Below the pieces are notes generated by a model, which worked only from the letters and a program-made list of their open reading frames with translations, did no database searches and had not been told where the DNA came from. This document shows positions 35,830 through 45,960 of a DNA stretch of 47,410 bases, in pieces. The stretch is from Alcaligenaceae bacterium (lineage in GTDB: Bacteria; Pseudomonadota; Gammaproteobacteria; Burkholderiales; Burkholderiaceae_B), in NCBI GenBank assembly GCA_029263795.1, contig JAJUFI010000005.1:1-47410 (forward strand), written 5' to 3'. The number at the start of each line of letters is the position of its first letter. The first letter of the stretch is position 1. The position numbers and the translations under genes were made by a program.

Positions 35830-36908
35830 CTGCTACAACTGGCGTACTTTCCGCTACTTCTGCTCCGCTACGCATCGCCATTAACGGTTACGGCCGTATT
35901 GGGCGATGTGTGCTGCGCGCCATACATGAATCATCGCTGCAGAATCACATCCAGGTCGTGGCCATCAACGAGCCCTCCGATCTGGCCTCCATGGTCTATC
36001 TGACTCAGTTCGACTCCACGCATGGAGTTTTTCCAGGCAAGGTCGAACTGGGTAAAGAGGCCCTGCGCATCAATGGGCGTGATATCCAAGTCAGCCATGC
36101 CAGTGAACCTGAAGCAATCAATTGGGCGGAATTCGGCATAGACATGCTGCTGGAATGTTCCGGCCGGTACGGGACGCGCGAACAGTTCGAGCGATTTCTT
36201 AAAGTAGGTTGCCCGCGGCTGCTGGTGTCGCACCCGGGTGAAAGTGCAGACGATGTCGACTACACCCTGGTTTATGGCATCAATGAGGAAAGCATCCCGG
36301 CCGAAGCACGGGTGCTGTCCAACGCTTCGTGTACCACCAACGCAAGCGTTCCGGTACTGGCGGCCCTTCATGAGCGTTTCGGCGTGGAGTACGCCTATCT
36401 CACGACCCTGCATTCGGTGATGAACGACCAGCCACTCATCGACGGCTATCATCACAAGGATTTGCGTCGGACACGTTCTGCCATGCAGTCCATCGTGCCA
36501 GTATCAACTGGCCTCGCGCAAGGGGTGGAGCGTCTGCTGCCGGCGCTTGGCGGCAAAGTGCAGGCCAAGGCCATACGTGTGCCCATTCACAATGTGTCAG
36601 CCATCGACCTCATGCTTAAGCTGGGGCATGATGTAGATGTCGCGACATTGAACGCCATGCTGGATGAACTGGCCCGCCGGTCTCCCGGGCTCATTGCCTA
36701 TTCTGATCATCCTCATGCGTCGATTGATTTCAACCACAATCCGCATTCGGTCATCATCGATGGTAGCCAGACACGAACCAACGGAGACGGCTTTGCCAAT
36801 GTGTTCCTGTGGTTTGATAATGAATGGGGTTTCGCCAATCGCATGGTGGACGCCATTTGTGCGTGGGCCGGAATCTTTCAGGCAGCCGAGCATACTGAAC
36901 CGGGCTGA
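35826..36908 (+). CDS. epd: Erythrose-4-phosphate dehydrogenase (GAPDH family)
   Basis: 360-residue GAPDH-fold dehydrogenase. NAD motif INGYGRIGR; catalytic Cys about 169 in SNASCTTN. The section TLHSVMNDQPLIDGYHHKDLRRTRSAMQSIVPV matches Epd (E. coli TTIHSAM-DQ, DLRRTR) rather than GAPDH, so E4P to 4-phosphoerythronate, the first step of one PLP pathway, is the best call; a GAPDH-type activity is not excluded. After the motif, Ala replaces the second Cys of SCTTNC. Its start codon lies inside a perfect inverted repeat. Next gene is fumC after 114 bp. Confidence 0.85.
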   Translation: MTATTGVLSATSAPLRIAINGYGRIGRCVLRAIHESSLQNHIQVVAINEPSDLASMVYLTQFDSTHGVFPGKVELGKEALRINGRDIQVSHASEPEAINWAEFGIDMLLECSGRYGTREQFERFLKVGCPRLLVSHPGESADDVDYTLVYGINEESIPAEARVLSNASCTTNASVPVLAALHERFGVEYAYLTTLHSVMNDQPLIDGYHHKDLRRTRSAMQSIVPVSTGLAQGVERLLPALGGKVQAKAIRVPIHNVSAIDLMLKLGHDVDVATLNAMLDELARRSPGLIAYSDHPHASIDFNHNPHSVIIDGSQTRTNGDGFANVFLWFDNEWGFANRMVDAICAWAGIFQAAEHTEPG

Positions 36909-37022
36909 CCACTACAGCACCGAGCCGGGCAAGCAACGTATGGCTGCCGGTCGTCGGGACAACACCGACGGTTGAATGCTTCCACGTTTTTCTTGGGTTG
37001 GATCAAGTAAGGGGGTGAAGCC

Positions 37023-38435
37023 ATGGCCGACATGCGCATAGAAACTGATTCCATGGGGGAAATCGAAGTTCCCGCCGAGCGCTACTGGGGCGCTCAGACA
37101 CAGCGTTCGATTCAGAATTTTCCCATCGGTGTGGAGCGTTTCCGCTGGCAGGCACCGATCATCACTTCCCTGGGAATTCTGAAAAAAGCCGCTGCAATGG
37201 CGAACAGGGAACTGGGCGAGCTACCCGCCGACGTGGCCGAACTCATCATTCGCGCTGCCGATGAGGTCGTTGAAGGCAAGCTGAATGATGAATTCCCTCT
37301 GGTGGTATTTCAAACCGGGTCCGGCACTCAGTCGAACATGAATGTCAACGAGGTCATCTCCAACCGGGCCATCGAGTTGGCGGGTGGCCGCAGGGGCAGC
37401 AAGACGCCGGTTCACCCCAATGATCACGTGAATAGGGGGCAGTCCTCCAATGACACATTTCCAACGGCCATGCACATTGCCGTGGGGCGGGAGTTGCACC
37501 GGCATCTTTTTCCTGCAGTGAAACGCCTGCGCGACACCCTGGCAGCCAAAGCAAACCAGTATCAGCATGTGGTGAAGACGGGGCGCACCCATTTGCAGGA
37601 TGCCACCCCCATCACGCTGGGCCAGGAAATAGGCGGCTGGGTGGCACAAATCGATTTTGGGTTGAAGGCGGTGGAAGCCGCCTTGCCCGGGATTTACGAG
37701 TTGGCGATCGGAGGCACTGCGGTAGGCACGGGCCTCAATGCCCATCCTGAATTCGGGCAGCGGGCTGCTGCCCATATTGCCGATATCACCGGGCTGCCGT
37801 TTCGTTCTGCAGAAAATAAGTTCTTCGCATTGTCCGCTCACGACGGTTTGGTGAACCTGTCGGCTGCACTGCGTACGCTGGCCGGCGGCCTGATGAAAAT
37901 GGCCAACGACGTTCGCTGGCTGGCCAGTGGGCCGCGTTGCGGCATAGGCGAGTTGCTGATTCCTGATAATGAACCAGGGTCTTCCATCATGCCCGGCAAG
38001 GTCAACCCCACCCAATGTGAAGCCATGACCATGGTGTGTGTGCAGGTCTTTGGCAACGACGCCGCCGTGGCCTTTGCCGGTACCCAGGGCAACTTCCAGT
38101 TGAACGTCTACAAGCCGGTGATGGTACACAATGTGCTGGAAAGCGTGGAACTGCTTGGCGATGCCTGTCTTGCCTTCAATGACCGTTGCGCTGCCGGCAT
38201 TGAGCCGAACTTGCCACGCATCGCCGAAAATCTTGAGAAGAACCTGATGTTGGTGACTGCGCTGAACAGGCATATCGGCTATGACAAGGCAGCTGCCATT
38301 GCCAAGAAAGCGCAGAAAGAGGGCATCACCCTGCGCGAGGCCGCACTGGAGCTTGGCCACGTCTCCGCAGAGGACTATGACCGCTGGATAGTGCCAATGG
38401 AAATGACCAGGAGCCTGCCCTCGGGCAAGGAATAA
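37023..38435 (+). CDS. fumC: Class II fumarate hydratase
   Basis: 470-residue iron-independent fumarase of the TCA cycle, homotetrameric. Signature [16 protein letters not shown] in the C-terminal half; [42 protein letters not shown] and [17 protein letters not shown] complete the three conserved active-site regions. Start is supported by a strong AAGGGGGTG site. It is followed after 2 bp by the DUF488 gene. Confidence 0.97.
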   Translation: MADMRIETDSMGEIEVPAERYWGAQTQRSIQNFPIGVERFRWQAPIITSLGILKKAAAMANRELGELPADVAELIIRAADEVVEGKLNDEFPLVVFQTGSGTQSNMNVNEVISNRAIELAGGRRGSKTPVHPNDHVNRGQSSNDTFPTAMHIAVGRELHRHLFPAVKRLRDTLAAKANQYQHVVKTGRTHLQDATPITLGQEIGGWVAQIDFGLKAVEAALPGIYELAIGGTAVGTGLNAHPEFGQRAAAHIADITGLPFRSAENKFFALSAHDGLVNLSAALRTLAGGLMKMANDVRWLASGPRCGIGELLIPDNEPGSSIMPGKVNPTQCEAMTMVCVQVFGNDAAVAFAGTQGNFQLNVYKPVMVHNVLESVELLGDACLAFNDRCAAGIEPNLPRIAENLEKNLMLVTALNRHIGYDKAAAIAKKAQKEGITLREAALELGHVSAEDYDRWIVPMEMTRSLPSGKE

Positions 38436-38437
38436 CC

Positions 38438-38791
38438 ATGCAGGTGGCCATACGCAGAGTCTACGATCCGCCTGGAGACGACGAAGGCTATCGCGTGTTG
38501 GTGGACCGACTCTGGCCGCGCGGCATACGCAAGGTGGCGCTGGCGTACGACGTCTGGGCGAAGGAGATAGCGCCTTCTGCGGAACTGCGGAAATGGTTTG
38601 CACATTCACCCCAACGATGGGCGGAATTTCAAGAACGATATGTCCAGGAGCTTGCCAAGCCGGATGTTCAGGAACGGCTGCGGGCCATCGCCGACGAAGC
38701 CGGCAATAGAAAGCTCACCTTGCTCTATGGTGCGCGTAATTCTGAACAAAACCATGCCCTGATTCTGGCGGAAGCCTTCAGAAAGCTCTGA
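38438..38791 (+). CDS. DUF488 family protein (YeaO-like)
   Basis: 117-residue small protein with the DUF488/YeaO blocks RRVYDPPGDDEGYRVLVDRLWPRG, KEIAPSAELRKWF and LLYGARNSEQNHALIL. Biochemical function of the family is unknown. It is 2 bp downstream of fumC and 38 bp upstream of nfeD, and is presumably translated from the same message. No signal peptide or membrane segment. Confidence 0.9.
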   Translation: MQVAIRRVYDPPGDDEGYRVLVDRLWPRGIRKVALAYDVWAKEIAPSAELRKWFAHSPQRWAEFQERYVQELAKPDVQERLRAIADEAGNRKLTLLYGARNSEQNHALILAEAFRKL

Positions 38792-38829
38792 TTCTCCCGG
38801 GCTACACAGGGCCAATGCAGGAGGCCGAC

Positions 38830-40224
38830 ATGGTGAAGTGTTTGATGTTCTGCCTGTCTTGGTTATTGATGGTGCTGGCATTGCCCGTACAGGCGCAGCC
38901 CCAGGCCCCGGCCATCGTCCGTGTGCTTGAGGTGCAGGGGGCAATCAGTCCGGCGACGGCTGATTTCATCACAGCTGGCATCGCGGATGCGGAAGCCGCC
39001 GGTGCACATGTCCTCATTCTGGAACTTGATACACCGGGGGGCCTGGATGCTTCAATGCGCACCATCATCCGCCGCATGCTGTCTTCCCAGCTGCCCATAG
39101 TGGTTTATGTGGCCCCCGACGGCGCACGCGCAGCAAGCGCCGGCACGTTTATCCTGTACGCTAGCCACATTGCCGCCATGACGCCCGCCAGCAATCTGGG
39201 CGCGGCTTCACCTGTAGCAGTCGGTGCGGGTCTGCCAGGGCAGAAGCCTGAGGAACGGTCGGGAAAGAAGGGGGCAGAGGACGAAGCTGGCCGGCCAAGG
39301 GACACGATGGAGGCCAAGGTGACCAATGACGCGGCCGCCTATATTCGCAGTCTGGCGGAATTGCGTGGTCGTGACGCAGATTTCGCGGAAGCGGCGGTAC
39401 GGGAGGCGCGTTCCCTGTCTGCGGGGGAAGCCTTGAAGGCAGGTGTCGTTGAAATCATCGCACCCAGCTTAAACGCATTGCTCTCTGAACTGGATGGACG
39501 CGAGGTCACCTTGGCCAGTGGCCAGACCATCACGCTCGCCATCGGCAACGCGCAAGTGGAACGCATCGGCCCCGATTGGCGCCACCGTGTACTTGCTTTC
39601 CTGGCCAATCCACAGCTGGCCGTGATCCTTCTGATGCTGGGAATTTACGGGCTATTTTTCGAAATGATGAGCCCGGGGGCCGCTCTGCCCGGCGTGGCCG
39701 GCCTGATATGCCTCCTGCTGGGACTCTATGGCCTGCACATGTTGCCGGTCAACTGGGCCGGCGTGGCCTTGCTGTGCCTGGGCCTGCTCATGATGATTGG
39801 GGAAGTATTCCTGCCTTCGTTCGGGGCCCTTGGGGTAGGCGGTCTCCTGGCTTTCGTGCTGGGCGGTCTGTTCATGACTGGCCCGAATGTCCCAAACTAT
39901 TATGAACTTTCCATCCCATTCCTCGTTTCTGTCGGCTTGGCCAGCGCCGTCATCATCATAGGAGCGGGCACGGTCGCCATACGCAGCCGGCGCAATAAAT
40001 CCGTCATTGGTCGGGAAGCCATGGTGGGCGAAAGGGGGCGGGTGGTCGGCATGGAGGGCAGGGTTGTCTATGCAGAAATCCGTGGCGAGAACTGGCGCGT
40101 GATCTGCGGTGAACCTTTGCAGCTGGGAGATGAAGTCATCGTCACAGCGGCCCAGGACCTCAAATTGCGGGTAGAGAAGGTTGTGAAAGCGGATGCGGGC
40201 ACCACCAGGCCGCAGTCAGCCTGA
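38830..40224 (+). CDS. NfeD family membrane-bound serine protease
   Basis: 464-residue NfeD (long form). Signal sequence or first helix MVKCLMFCLSWLLMVLALPVQAQ; a ClpP-like periplasmic protease domain follows with LDTPGGLDASMR and the Ser in GARAASAGTF, then Lys in the TMEAKVTNDAAAYIRSLAELRGR region; four or five membrane helices at about 250-370; C-terminal NfeD OB-fold (MVGERGRVVGMEGRVVYAEIRGENWRV). The start at 38830 follows AGGAGG; the track's ATG five codons earlier overlaps that site. The long form is typically paired with a slipin, as here. Confidence 0.92.
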   Translation: MVKCLMFCLSWLLMVLALPVQAQPQAPAIVRVLEVQGAISPATADFITAGIADAEAAGAHVLILELDTPGGLDASMRTIIRRMLSSQLPIVVYVAPDGARAASAGTFILYASHIAAMTPASNLGAASPVAVGAGLPGQKPEERSGKKGAEDEAGRPRDTMEAKVTNDAAAYIRSLAELRGRDADFAEAAVREARSLSAGEALKAGVVEIIAPSLNALLSELDGREVTLASGQTITLAIGNAQVERIGPDWRHRVLAFLANPQLAVILLMLGIYGLFFEMMSPGAALPGVAGLICLLLGLYGLHMLPVNWAGVALLCLGLLMMIGEVFLPSFGALGVGGLLAFVLGGLFMTGPNVPNYYELSIPFLVSVGLASAVIIIGAGTVAIRSRRNKSVIGREAMVGERGRVVGMEGRVVYAEIRGENWRVICGEPLQLGDEVIVTAAQDLKLRVEKVVKADAGTTRPQSA

Positions 40225-40254
40225 GTTTCAGTCTCAAGAAGTGGAGAAATACCC

Positions 40255-41031
40255 ATGTTTTATGAGTTCAATATCGGCCTTACCGTGCTGCTGGTGATCA
40301 TCGTGGTCGTTGCAGCAAACGCACTGCGCATCCTGCGGGAGTATCAGCGCGGCGTTGTCTTCACCCTTGGCCGCTTCAGTAGTGTGAAGGGGCCGGGGCT
40401 GATTTTCGTGATTCCAGTCCTGCAGCAGATGGTGAAGGTGGATCTGCGCACAGTCACCATGGACGTTCCCAGTCAGGACGTGATCTCCCGAGACAACGTT
40501 TCGGTGAAGGTCAGTGCGGTTCTGTATTTCCGGGTGGTCGAACCGGACAAGGCAATCATCCAGGTTGAGCGTTATCTGGAAGCCACCAGCCAGCTGGCAC
40601 AGACCACCTTGCGCGCGGTGCTCGGCAAACACGATCTGGACGAGATGCTTTCCGAACGAGAGAAACTTAACATTGACATTCAGAAGATTCTCGACGCCCA
40701 GACGGAAAGCTGGGGAGTGAAGGTGACCAACGTTGAAATCAAGCATATTGATCTGAATGAGAGCATGGTCAGAGCCATCGCTCGTCAGGCGGAAGCCGAA
40801 CGTGAAAGGCGCGCCAAGGTCATCCACGCCGAAGGGGAGCGCCAGGCAGCGCAGGCGCTTTCGGAAGCGGCTCAGGTGCTTTCCGAGCAGCCCGCCGCCC
40901 TGCAGCTTCGATACCTGCAGACTCTCACCCAGGTTGCGGGTGACAAGACATCAACCTTGGTGTTTCCAGTGCCCGTCGACATCATTGATCGCATCCTCAA
41001 GCCGGGTGCCAACAAGGAAAAGGAAAGCTGA
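40255..41031 (+). CDS. Slipin family SPFH/band 7 protein
   Basis: 258-residue membrane-anchored SPFH protein. One N-terminal helix ([21 protein letters not shown]), then the SPFH domain ([45 protein letters not shown]), and a coiled coil rich in Glu/Ala ([23 protein letters not shown]). The partner NfeD is directly upstream. In characterised archaeal pairs the protease cleaves the slipin C-terminus; a similar membrane-quality role is inferred here. It overlaps gnd by one base (TGATG). Confidence 0.93.
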   Translation: MFYEFNIGLTVLLVIIVVVAANALRILREYQRGVVFTLGRFSSVKGPGLIFVIPVLQQMVKVDLRTVTMDVPSQDVISRDNVSVKVSAVLYFRVVEPDKAIIQVERYLEATSQLAQTTLRAVLGKHDLDEMLSEREKLNIDIQKILDAQTESWGVKVTNVEIKHIDLNESMVRAIARQAEAERERRAKVIHAEGERQAAQALSEAAQVLSEQPAALQLRYLQTLTQVAGDKTSTLVFPVPVDIIDRILKPGANKEKES

Positions 41032-42083
41032 TGCAGGTAGGAATGGTCGGACTTGGGCGCATGGGCGGCAATATGGTGCAACGGCTGATGGCTGCTGGTC
41101 ACGAATGCGTTGTTTATGACGTGAATGCGGGTGCGCGTGAACATATGGCAGCGCTGGGAGCCACCGCGTGTCAAACGTTGGAAGATTTGGTCAATGCGCT
41201 CGAAGCACCGCGCGTTGTGTGGCTAATGTTGCCAGTTCCCGTCGTTGACACAACGCTGGCTGAATTGCGCCCCTTGCTGGCCGGGGGCGATATCGTCATT
41301 GATGGTGGCAACTCTCTGTGGCGTGACAGTGTGCGTCGTGCTGCAGAAATGACCGCCCACGAGCTGGTCTTCATGGACGTGGGAACCAGCGGGGGGGTGC
41401 GCGGCCTGCAAAGGGGTTATTGCCTGATGGTTGGCGGCCCGAAAACTGGGTTTGACCGCATTGAACCTTTGTTGGTGGCGCTGGCCCCGGGCAGCGCTGC
41501 TGCAGCGCCGACTCCCGGTCGAAGTACAGGCGGTACCGCAGAGCAGGGGTATCTTCATTGCGGGCCTCCCGGAGCCGGCCATTTCGTCAAGATGGTGCAC
41601 AATGCCATCGAATACGGAATCATGGCCGCCTATGCGGAAGGCTTCAACCTATTGCACCAGGCAGGCCAGGGCATAGAAGGCAGCGAAGGGCGCGGCAAAT
41701 TCGCTTCACCCCCACAGCCGGAACACTATCAGTACGAGTTCGATCTGCCCGAGGTTGCGGAATTGTGGCGGCGTGGCAGCGTCATCGGCTCATGGTTGCT
41801 GGACCTGACTGCCCAGGCTCTTCATGCAGACCCGACCCTTGAGCGCTATGCAGGCCGGGTGTCTGATTCCGGAGAGGGCCGTTGGGCCTTGGGTGCAGCT
41901 GTCGAGCTCGGGGTTCCGGCGCCGGTGCTTTCTGCCGCTCTGTTCAGCCGGTTTGCCTCGCGCGATGGTGAAATGTTTGCGATGAAGACCCTGTCCGCCA
42001 TGCGCGAGCAGTTTGGCGGGCACCTAGAAACCGTGGTCGCGCCGCTACCCGCGAAATCGTACCCCACGACAGGTGAAGCATGA
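41031..42083 (+). CDS. gnd: 6-Phosphogluconate dehydrogenase, decarboxylating (short NAD-type)
   Basis: 350-residue short form of Gnd, compared with about 470 for the E. coli type. N-terminal Rossmann [16 protein letters not shown]; after the second strand it has YDVN, with Asp where NADP enzymes have an Asn-Arg-Ser/Thr pattern, which predicts NAD preference. Catalytic region: [34 protein letters not shown] and [13 protein letters not shown]. The usual HNG is HNA. It overlaps zwf by four bases. Confidence 0.92.
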   Translation: MQVGMVGLGRMGGNMVQRLMAAGHECVVYDVNAGAREHMAALGATACQTLEDLVNALEAPRVVWLMLPVPVVDTTLAELRPLLAGGDIVIDGGNSLWRDSVRRAAEMTAHELVFMDVGTSGGVRGLQRGYCLMVGGPKTGFDRIEPLLVALAPGSAAAAPTPGRSTGGTAEQGYLHCGPPGAGHFVKMVHNAIEYGIMAAYAEGFNLLHQAGQGIEGSEGRGKFASPPQPEHYQYEFDLPEVAELWRRGSVIGSWLLDLTAQALHADPTLERYAGRVSDSGEGRWALGAAVELGVPAPVLSAALFSRFASRDGEMFAMKTLSAMREQFGGHLETVVAPLPAKSYPTTGEA

Positions 42084-43477
42084 CGGTTTTTTCCGATTCT
42101 GATCAGAGCGCCGATGCTCTGGTGCTGTTCGGCATGACAGGAGATCTGGCGCACAAAAAGATATTCCCCGCGCTGTACGGCATGGCCCGTCGCGGAGCTT
42201 TGCGGGCGCGCGTGGTGGGAGTCGCTTCCTCACGCCTCGACACACAGCAGTTGCACGAACGCATAAGGCAAAGCATCAGGGACTCCGGCAAACCACACGA
42301 TGAAGCGGCCCTCACCACCTTGCTTGAGCGGGTGAGCTATGTCAGCGGAGACTACAACGATGCATCCGTCTTTCAGCGTCTGCAGGAAGCCTTGCGCGGT
42401 TGCGAACGCCCGGTGCATTACCTGGCCATACCCCCCGGTTTGTTTGAAACCGTGATCAGCGGCCTGGCCAACGTTGGCCTGAACAAGCAAGGGCGGGTCA
42501 TTCTTGAAAAGCCCTTCGGGCGGGACCTGGCTTCTGCAAGGCAGCTCAACCGCATAGCGTGTGCAGTTTTCACCGAAGATTCCATTTATCGGATTGATCA
42601 CTTCCTGGGCAAGGAAGCGATCATGAATATTCTGTATTTCAGATTTGCCAATGCCTTTCTGGAACCCATCTGGAATCGCAATTATGTCAGCAGTGTGCAG
42701 ATCACTTTGGCAGAATCCTTCGGCGTGGAGGGTAGGGGAGCCTTTTACGAAAGTGCGGGATGCTTGCGGGATGTCATCCAGAACCATTTGTTTCAAGTGG
42801 TGGGTTTGCTGGCGATGGAGCCACCAGCTTGGCGTGCCTATGAGGCGGTACAACTGGAAAAGACCAAAGTCTTCCGCGCCATGCGCCAACTGGGGCGGGA
42901 TGACCTCGTGCGGGGGCAGTATCGGGGCTACCGTGAGGAAGCTCATGTGAACCCGAATTCGGACGTGGAAACCTTTTGCGCGCTACGTCTGTTCATTGAC
43001 TCTTGGCGTTGGGAAGGAGTGCCCTGGTTCGTGCGCTCCGGCAAATGTCTGGCGAACACGGCGGCGGAAGTATTGGTGCAGTTGAAGGCACCGCCTCAAC
43101 AGCTGTTTCTTGATTCAAACCCTGGCGCGGGGCAGGGAAACTACTTCCGTTTCCGGTTTGCACCTCGTGCTGAAGTAGCGCTAGCAGCGCGCGTCAAACG
43201 TCCCGGAAAGCAGTATGTTGGCGACCAGCACGAACTGCTTCTGTTCAATTCTGCGGCCGACTCTGACTCACCCTATGAGCGTCTGTTGGGTGACGCCTTG
43301 GCCGGAGACCGGTCCCTGTTTGCCGGCCAGGATGCGGTGGAGGCCTCCTGGGCCGTGCTGGACACGGTTCTGGAAGACCATGAAAAAGCCCTTCCGTATG
43401 AGAAGGGCTCTTGGGGGCCGGAAGAGGCAAATACCTTGTTGGGGCCTTATGGACCGTGGCACAACCCTTGCCTGTAA
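42080..43477 (+). CDS. zwf: Glucose-6-phosphate dehydrogenase
   Basis: 465-residue entry enzyme of the oxidative pentose phosphate and Entner-Doudoroff routes. N-terminal nucleotide site [17 protein letters not shown], substrate signature [21 protein letters not shown], and [30 protein letters not shown]. Somewhat shorter than the usual 490 and with the [10 protein letters not shown] variant of GASGDL, a branch often seen beside short gnd genes. It is last of the plus-strand run and converges with usp across 21 bp. No 6-phosphogluconolactonase gene is in the window. Confidence 0.95.
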   Translation: MTVFSDSDQSADALVLFGMTGDLAHKKIFPALYGMARRGALRARVVGVASSRLDTQQLHERIRQSIRDSGKPHDEAALTTLLERVSYVSGDYNDASVFQRLQEALRGCERPVHYLAIPPGLFETVISGLANVGLNKQGRVILEKPFGRDLASARQLNRIACAVFTEDSIYRIDHFLGKEAIMNILYFRFANAFLEPIWNRNYVSSVQITLAESFGVEGRGAFYESAGCLRDVIQNHLFQVVGLLAMEPPAWRAYEAVQLEKTKVFRAMRQLGRDDLVRGQYRGYREEAHVNPNSDVETFCALRLFIDSWRWEGVPWFVRSGKCLANTAAEVLVQLKAPPQQLFLDSNPGAGQGNYFRFRFAPRAEVALAARVKRPGKQYVGDQHELLLFNSAADSDSPYERLLGDALAGDRSLFAGQDAVEASWAVLDTVLEDHEKALPYEKGSWGPEEANTLLGPYGPWHNPCL

Positions 43478-43498
43478 CCGCCCATGCGAAGCAGCAGT

Positions 43499-43927
43499 TT
43501 ACTTGACCAGAAGAACGGGGATATCCACCAGGCTGAGCACTTTGGTGGTGACGGAACCAAGCAGCATACCTGCTACGGTGCCGAGCCCGCGCGTACCCAT
43601 GACGATGGTGTCCGCGTTGTGCTTCTTGGCGTAATCCGCGATGGTCTGGGCCACCGGGCCGACCAGAACTTCACTTTCGTAAGCAACACCGGCGGCATCC
43701 AGCACTGCTCTGGCAGGCGTGAGCGCTTTCTGGCCTTCTTCCTGGTAGTAAGCCTGAATCTCTTCTGCGGAGAAGAATCGCTTCACGTTACCGGAAACGA
43801 TGGGCGGCACTGCTGTGACGACCAGCAGCTTGGTGTCGGCGGATTCCTCTTTGGAAATCTCGATTGCGCGTTGAACAGCGCGAACGGAGTTCTCGGAACC
43901 GTCGACCGGAAGAAGTATCGTTGTCAT
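43499..43927 (-). CDS. Universal stress protein family protein
   Basis: 142-residue UspA-fold protein. It starts MTTILLPVDGSENSVRAVQRAI and ends with the ATP-binding loop MGTRGLGTVAGMLLGSVTTKVL (G-2x-G-9x-G-S/T) and DIPVLLVK. The start follows AGGGG; the longer track ORF adds 11 residues without support. An Fnr-type box with a -10 at the right distance lies upstream, suggesting induction under low oxygen. Confidence 0.93.
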   Translation of the reverse strand: MTTILLPVDGSENSVRAVQRAIEISKEESADTKLLVVTAVPPIVSGNVKRFFSAEEIQAYYQEEGQKALTPARAVLDAAGVAYESEVLVGPVAQTIADYAKKHNADTIVMGTRGLGTVAGMLLGSVTTKVLSLVDIPVLLVK

Positions 43928-44000
43928 TATTGCCCCTAGTGAAATGAATGAACCTGACATGGGCTGACGCTAAACGCCATAACCCCATGTTGCTGCCTCC

Positions 44001-44041
44001 ATGGTACGAAAAATCCAGGAGTGCGGGCTGATTTTAATCAA
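44001..44041 (-). promoter_or_regulatory. Fnr/Anr-type promoter of the usp gene
   Basis: On the minus strand TTGATTAAAATCAG (44028-44041) matches the Fnr consensus TTGAT-N4-ATCAA at 9 of 10 positions. A -10 TACCAT (44001-44006) follows after 21 bases, the class II spacing (box near -41.5). It lies between usp and the divergent GH15 gene. Confidence 0.6.
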
Positions 44042-44055
44042 AAGGATCCGGATAG

Positions 44056-45855
44056 ATGACCACACGTATAGAAGACTATGCCATGCTGGGGAATTGCCGG
44101 ACGGCGGCGCTGGTCTCTCGTGAGGGCTCAATCGACTGGCTTTGCTTTCCCAGGTTCGACTCTGCAGCGTGCTTTGCTGCACTGCTGGGCACCCCGGAAA
44201 ATGGCTGCTGGAAGATCTTCCCCAGTTCGCCCGTTCGCAATATCAAACGGGCGTATGAAGACGGCACACTGATTCTCGAAACCATATTTGAAACTGATAC
44301 CGGGGTTGCGAAGCTGATTGACTTCATGCCGACCTCGGCCTCGCACTCGAGCGTGGCGCGTATGGTGGTAGGTCTGCATGGCCACGTGGACTTCAGCATG
44401 AACCTGATCATCCGCTTTGGCTACGGGCGTGTGGTTCCGTGGCTAGAGCGCCATGGCGAAGGGTGCTACACGGCGGTGGCTGGGCCGGACATGCTGGTAT
44501 TGCGGACGAGTGTTCCGCTCGAATCCAAGGACCAGCACACCACGGCCAGTTTCACAGTCCATGCAGGTCAGCGCAAGGTGTTCACGCTCTCGCACCAACC
44601 ATCCCATGAGCATGTGGTCGATGGCTATGACCTTGGTGCGGCTTTGGCCAGCACCAATTATTTCTGGCGGGAATTTTCCGACCGCTGCCCGGATGTCGGG
44701 CCGTGGACATCCGTCGTCAAACGTTCCCTCATCACACTGAAGGCGCTCACCTATCAGCCTACGGGAGGAATAGTTGCGGCACCGACCACTTCTCTGCCGG
44801 AACAGCTTGGAGGCAAACGCAACTGGGATTACCGCTACTGCTGGCTGCGGGACGCAACCATGACGTTGCTGGCATTCATGAGCCTGGGCTACTTCGAGGA
44901 GGCCTCTGCCTGGCGCACCTGGCTGACGCGTTCGGTGGCGGGCAGCCCCGATCAGATGCAGATCATGTATGGTCTGGCCGGGGAGCGCCATCTGCCGGAA
45001 TTTGAGCTTCCTTGGCTGTGTGGCTACGAGGGCTCACAGCCCGTGCGCATAGGAAATGCCGCTGCCACACAAAGGCAGCTGGACATCTATGGTGAAGTTG
45101 CCGACGCCATGGCCCAGGCGATCAAGGGCCATCTGCCGCCACACCCGCGTATCGAAGCGATTGCCGCCGTGATCGTTCCCTTTTTGGAAAAAGCCTGGCG
45201 GGAACCGGACGAGGGTATCTGGGAGATACGCGCGGAGCCTCAGCATTTCGTACATTCCAAGGTCATGGCATGGGTCGCCTTCGACCGGGTGGCCACAGTG
45301 GCGGAAACCATGAACAATGGCCGTCGTTTCGCGCAGAACTGCCGCCGCATTGCCAACGAAATTCACAAGGAGGTATGCGAAAAAGGCTTCAACCCCGAGC
45401 TCAACAGCTTTGTTCAGCATTATGGTTCCAACGCTCTGGATGCAAGCCTGCTGCACATTGTGCTGACCGGTTTTCTGCCACCCCACGACCCCCGCGTGAT
45501 CGGTACGGTGAGGGCGATAGAACAGCGTCTGACGCGCGACGGGTTACTATTGCGTTATGAAACCGAAACCGGGGTGGACGGCCTTCCGCCCGGCGAAGGG
45601 GTATTCCTCGCATGCTCGTTCTGGCTGGCCGACGTTTACGTTCTGCAGGGTCGCTATGCTGAAGCGGAAGCTCTTTTTCGACACCTGATCGGGTTGTGCA
45701 ATGACGTCGGGCTGTTGTCGGAACAATATGACCCTCGTCTGAAGCGCATGCTGGGCAATTTTCCCCAGGCTTTCAGCCATGTGGGCATCATCGATACGGC
45801 GCTCAATCTCTACAGGCGGGGCCAGGCGCCGGCTGTAGATCGGGCACACACTTGA
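44056..45855 (+). CDS. Glycoside hydrolase family 15 protein (glucoamylase/trehalase-like)
   Basis: 599-residue cytoplasmic GH15 enzyme. N-terminal beta domain IEDYAMLGNCRTAALVSREGSIDWLCFPRFDS; the (alpha/alpha)6 barrel starts near 240 with KRNWDYRYCWLRDATMTLLAF, and the catalytic acids are expected in EGIWEIRAEPQHFVHSKVMAW and in LPPGEGVFLACSFWLAD. No signal peptide, which is against an extracellular amylase. The form resembles the mycobacterial GH15 trehalase group, so trehalose or a short alpha-glucan is a plausible substrate (inference). Ribosome site AAAAGGA before the ATG. Confidence 0.88.
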   Translation: MTTRIEDYAMLGNCRTAALVSREGSIDWLCFPRFDSAACFAALLGTPENGCWKIFPSSPVRNIKRAYEDGTLILETIFETDTGVAKLIDFMPTSASHSSVARMVVGLHGHVDFSMNLIIRFGYGRVVPWLERHGEGCYTAVAGPDMLVLRTSVPLESKDQHTTASFTVHAGQRKVFTLSHQPSHEHVVDGYDLGAALASTNYFWREFSDRCPDVGPWTSVVKRSLITLKALTYQPTGGIVAAPTTSLPEQLGGKRNWDYRYCWLRDATMTLLAFMSLGYFEEASAWRTWLTRSVAGSPDQMQIMYGLAGERHLPEFELPWLCGYEGSQPVRIGNAAATQRQLDIYGEVADAMAQAIKGHLPPHPRIEAIAAVIVPFLEKAWREPDEGIWEIRAEPQHFVHSKVMAWVAFDRVATVAETMNNGRRFAQNCRRIANEIHKEVCEKGFNPELNSFVQHYGSNALDASLLHIVLTGFLPPHDPRVIGTVRAIEQRLTRDGLLLRYETETGVDGLPPGEGVFLACSFWLADVYVLQGRYAEAEALFRHLIGLCNDVGLLSEQYDPRLKRMLGNFPQAFSHVGIIDTALNLYRRGQAPAVDRAHT

Positions 45856-45960
45856 TTGGCTGCCAAGATACTGGCGCGGCCGCACTTGATCGTGCTGCCC
45901 CAATACATCTGAAGACCGCGCACCAGGCCAAGTCGTGGTCATGAATCATTAACCTGAAAT

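Noticed and set aside
36952-36970. Hairpin CGTCGG/CCGACG between epd and fumC
   Set aside because: Only 6 bp with no T-run directly after; too weak to call a terminator.
37221-38609. 462-aa minus-strand frame opposite fumC
   Set aside because: Shadow of fumC; no domain, and the plus-strand product is a full fumarase.
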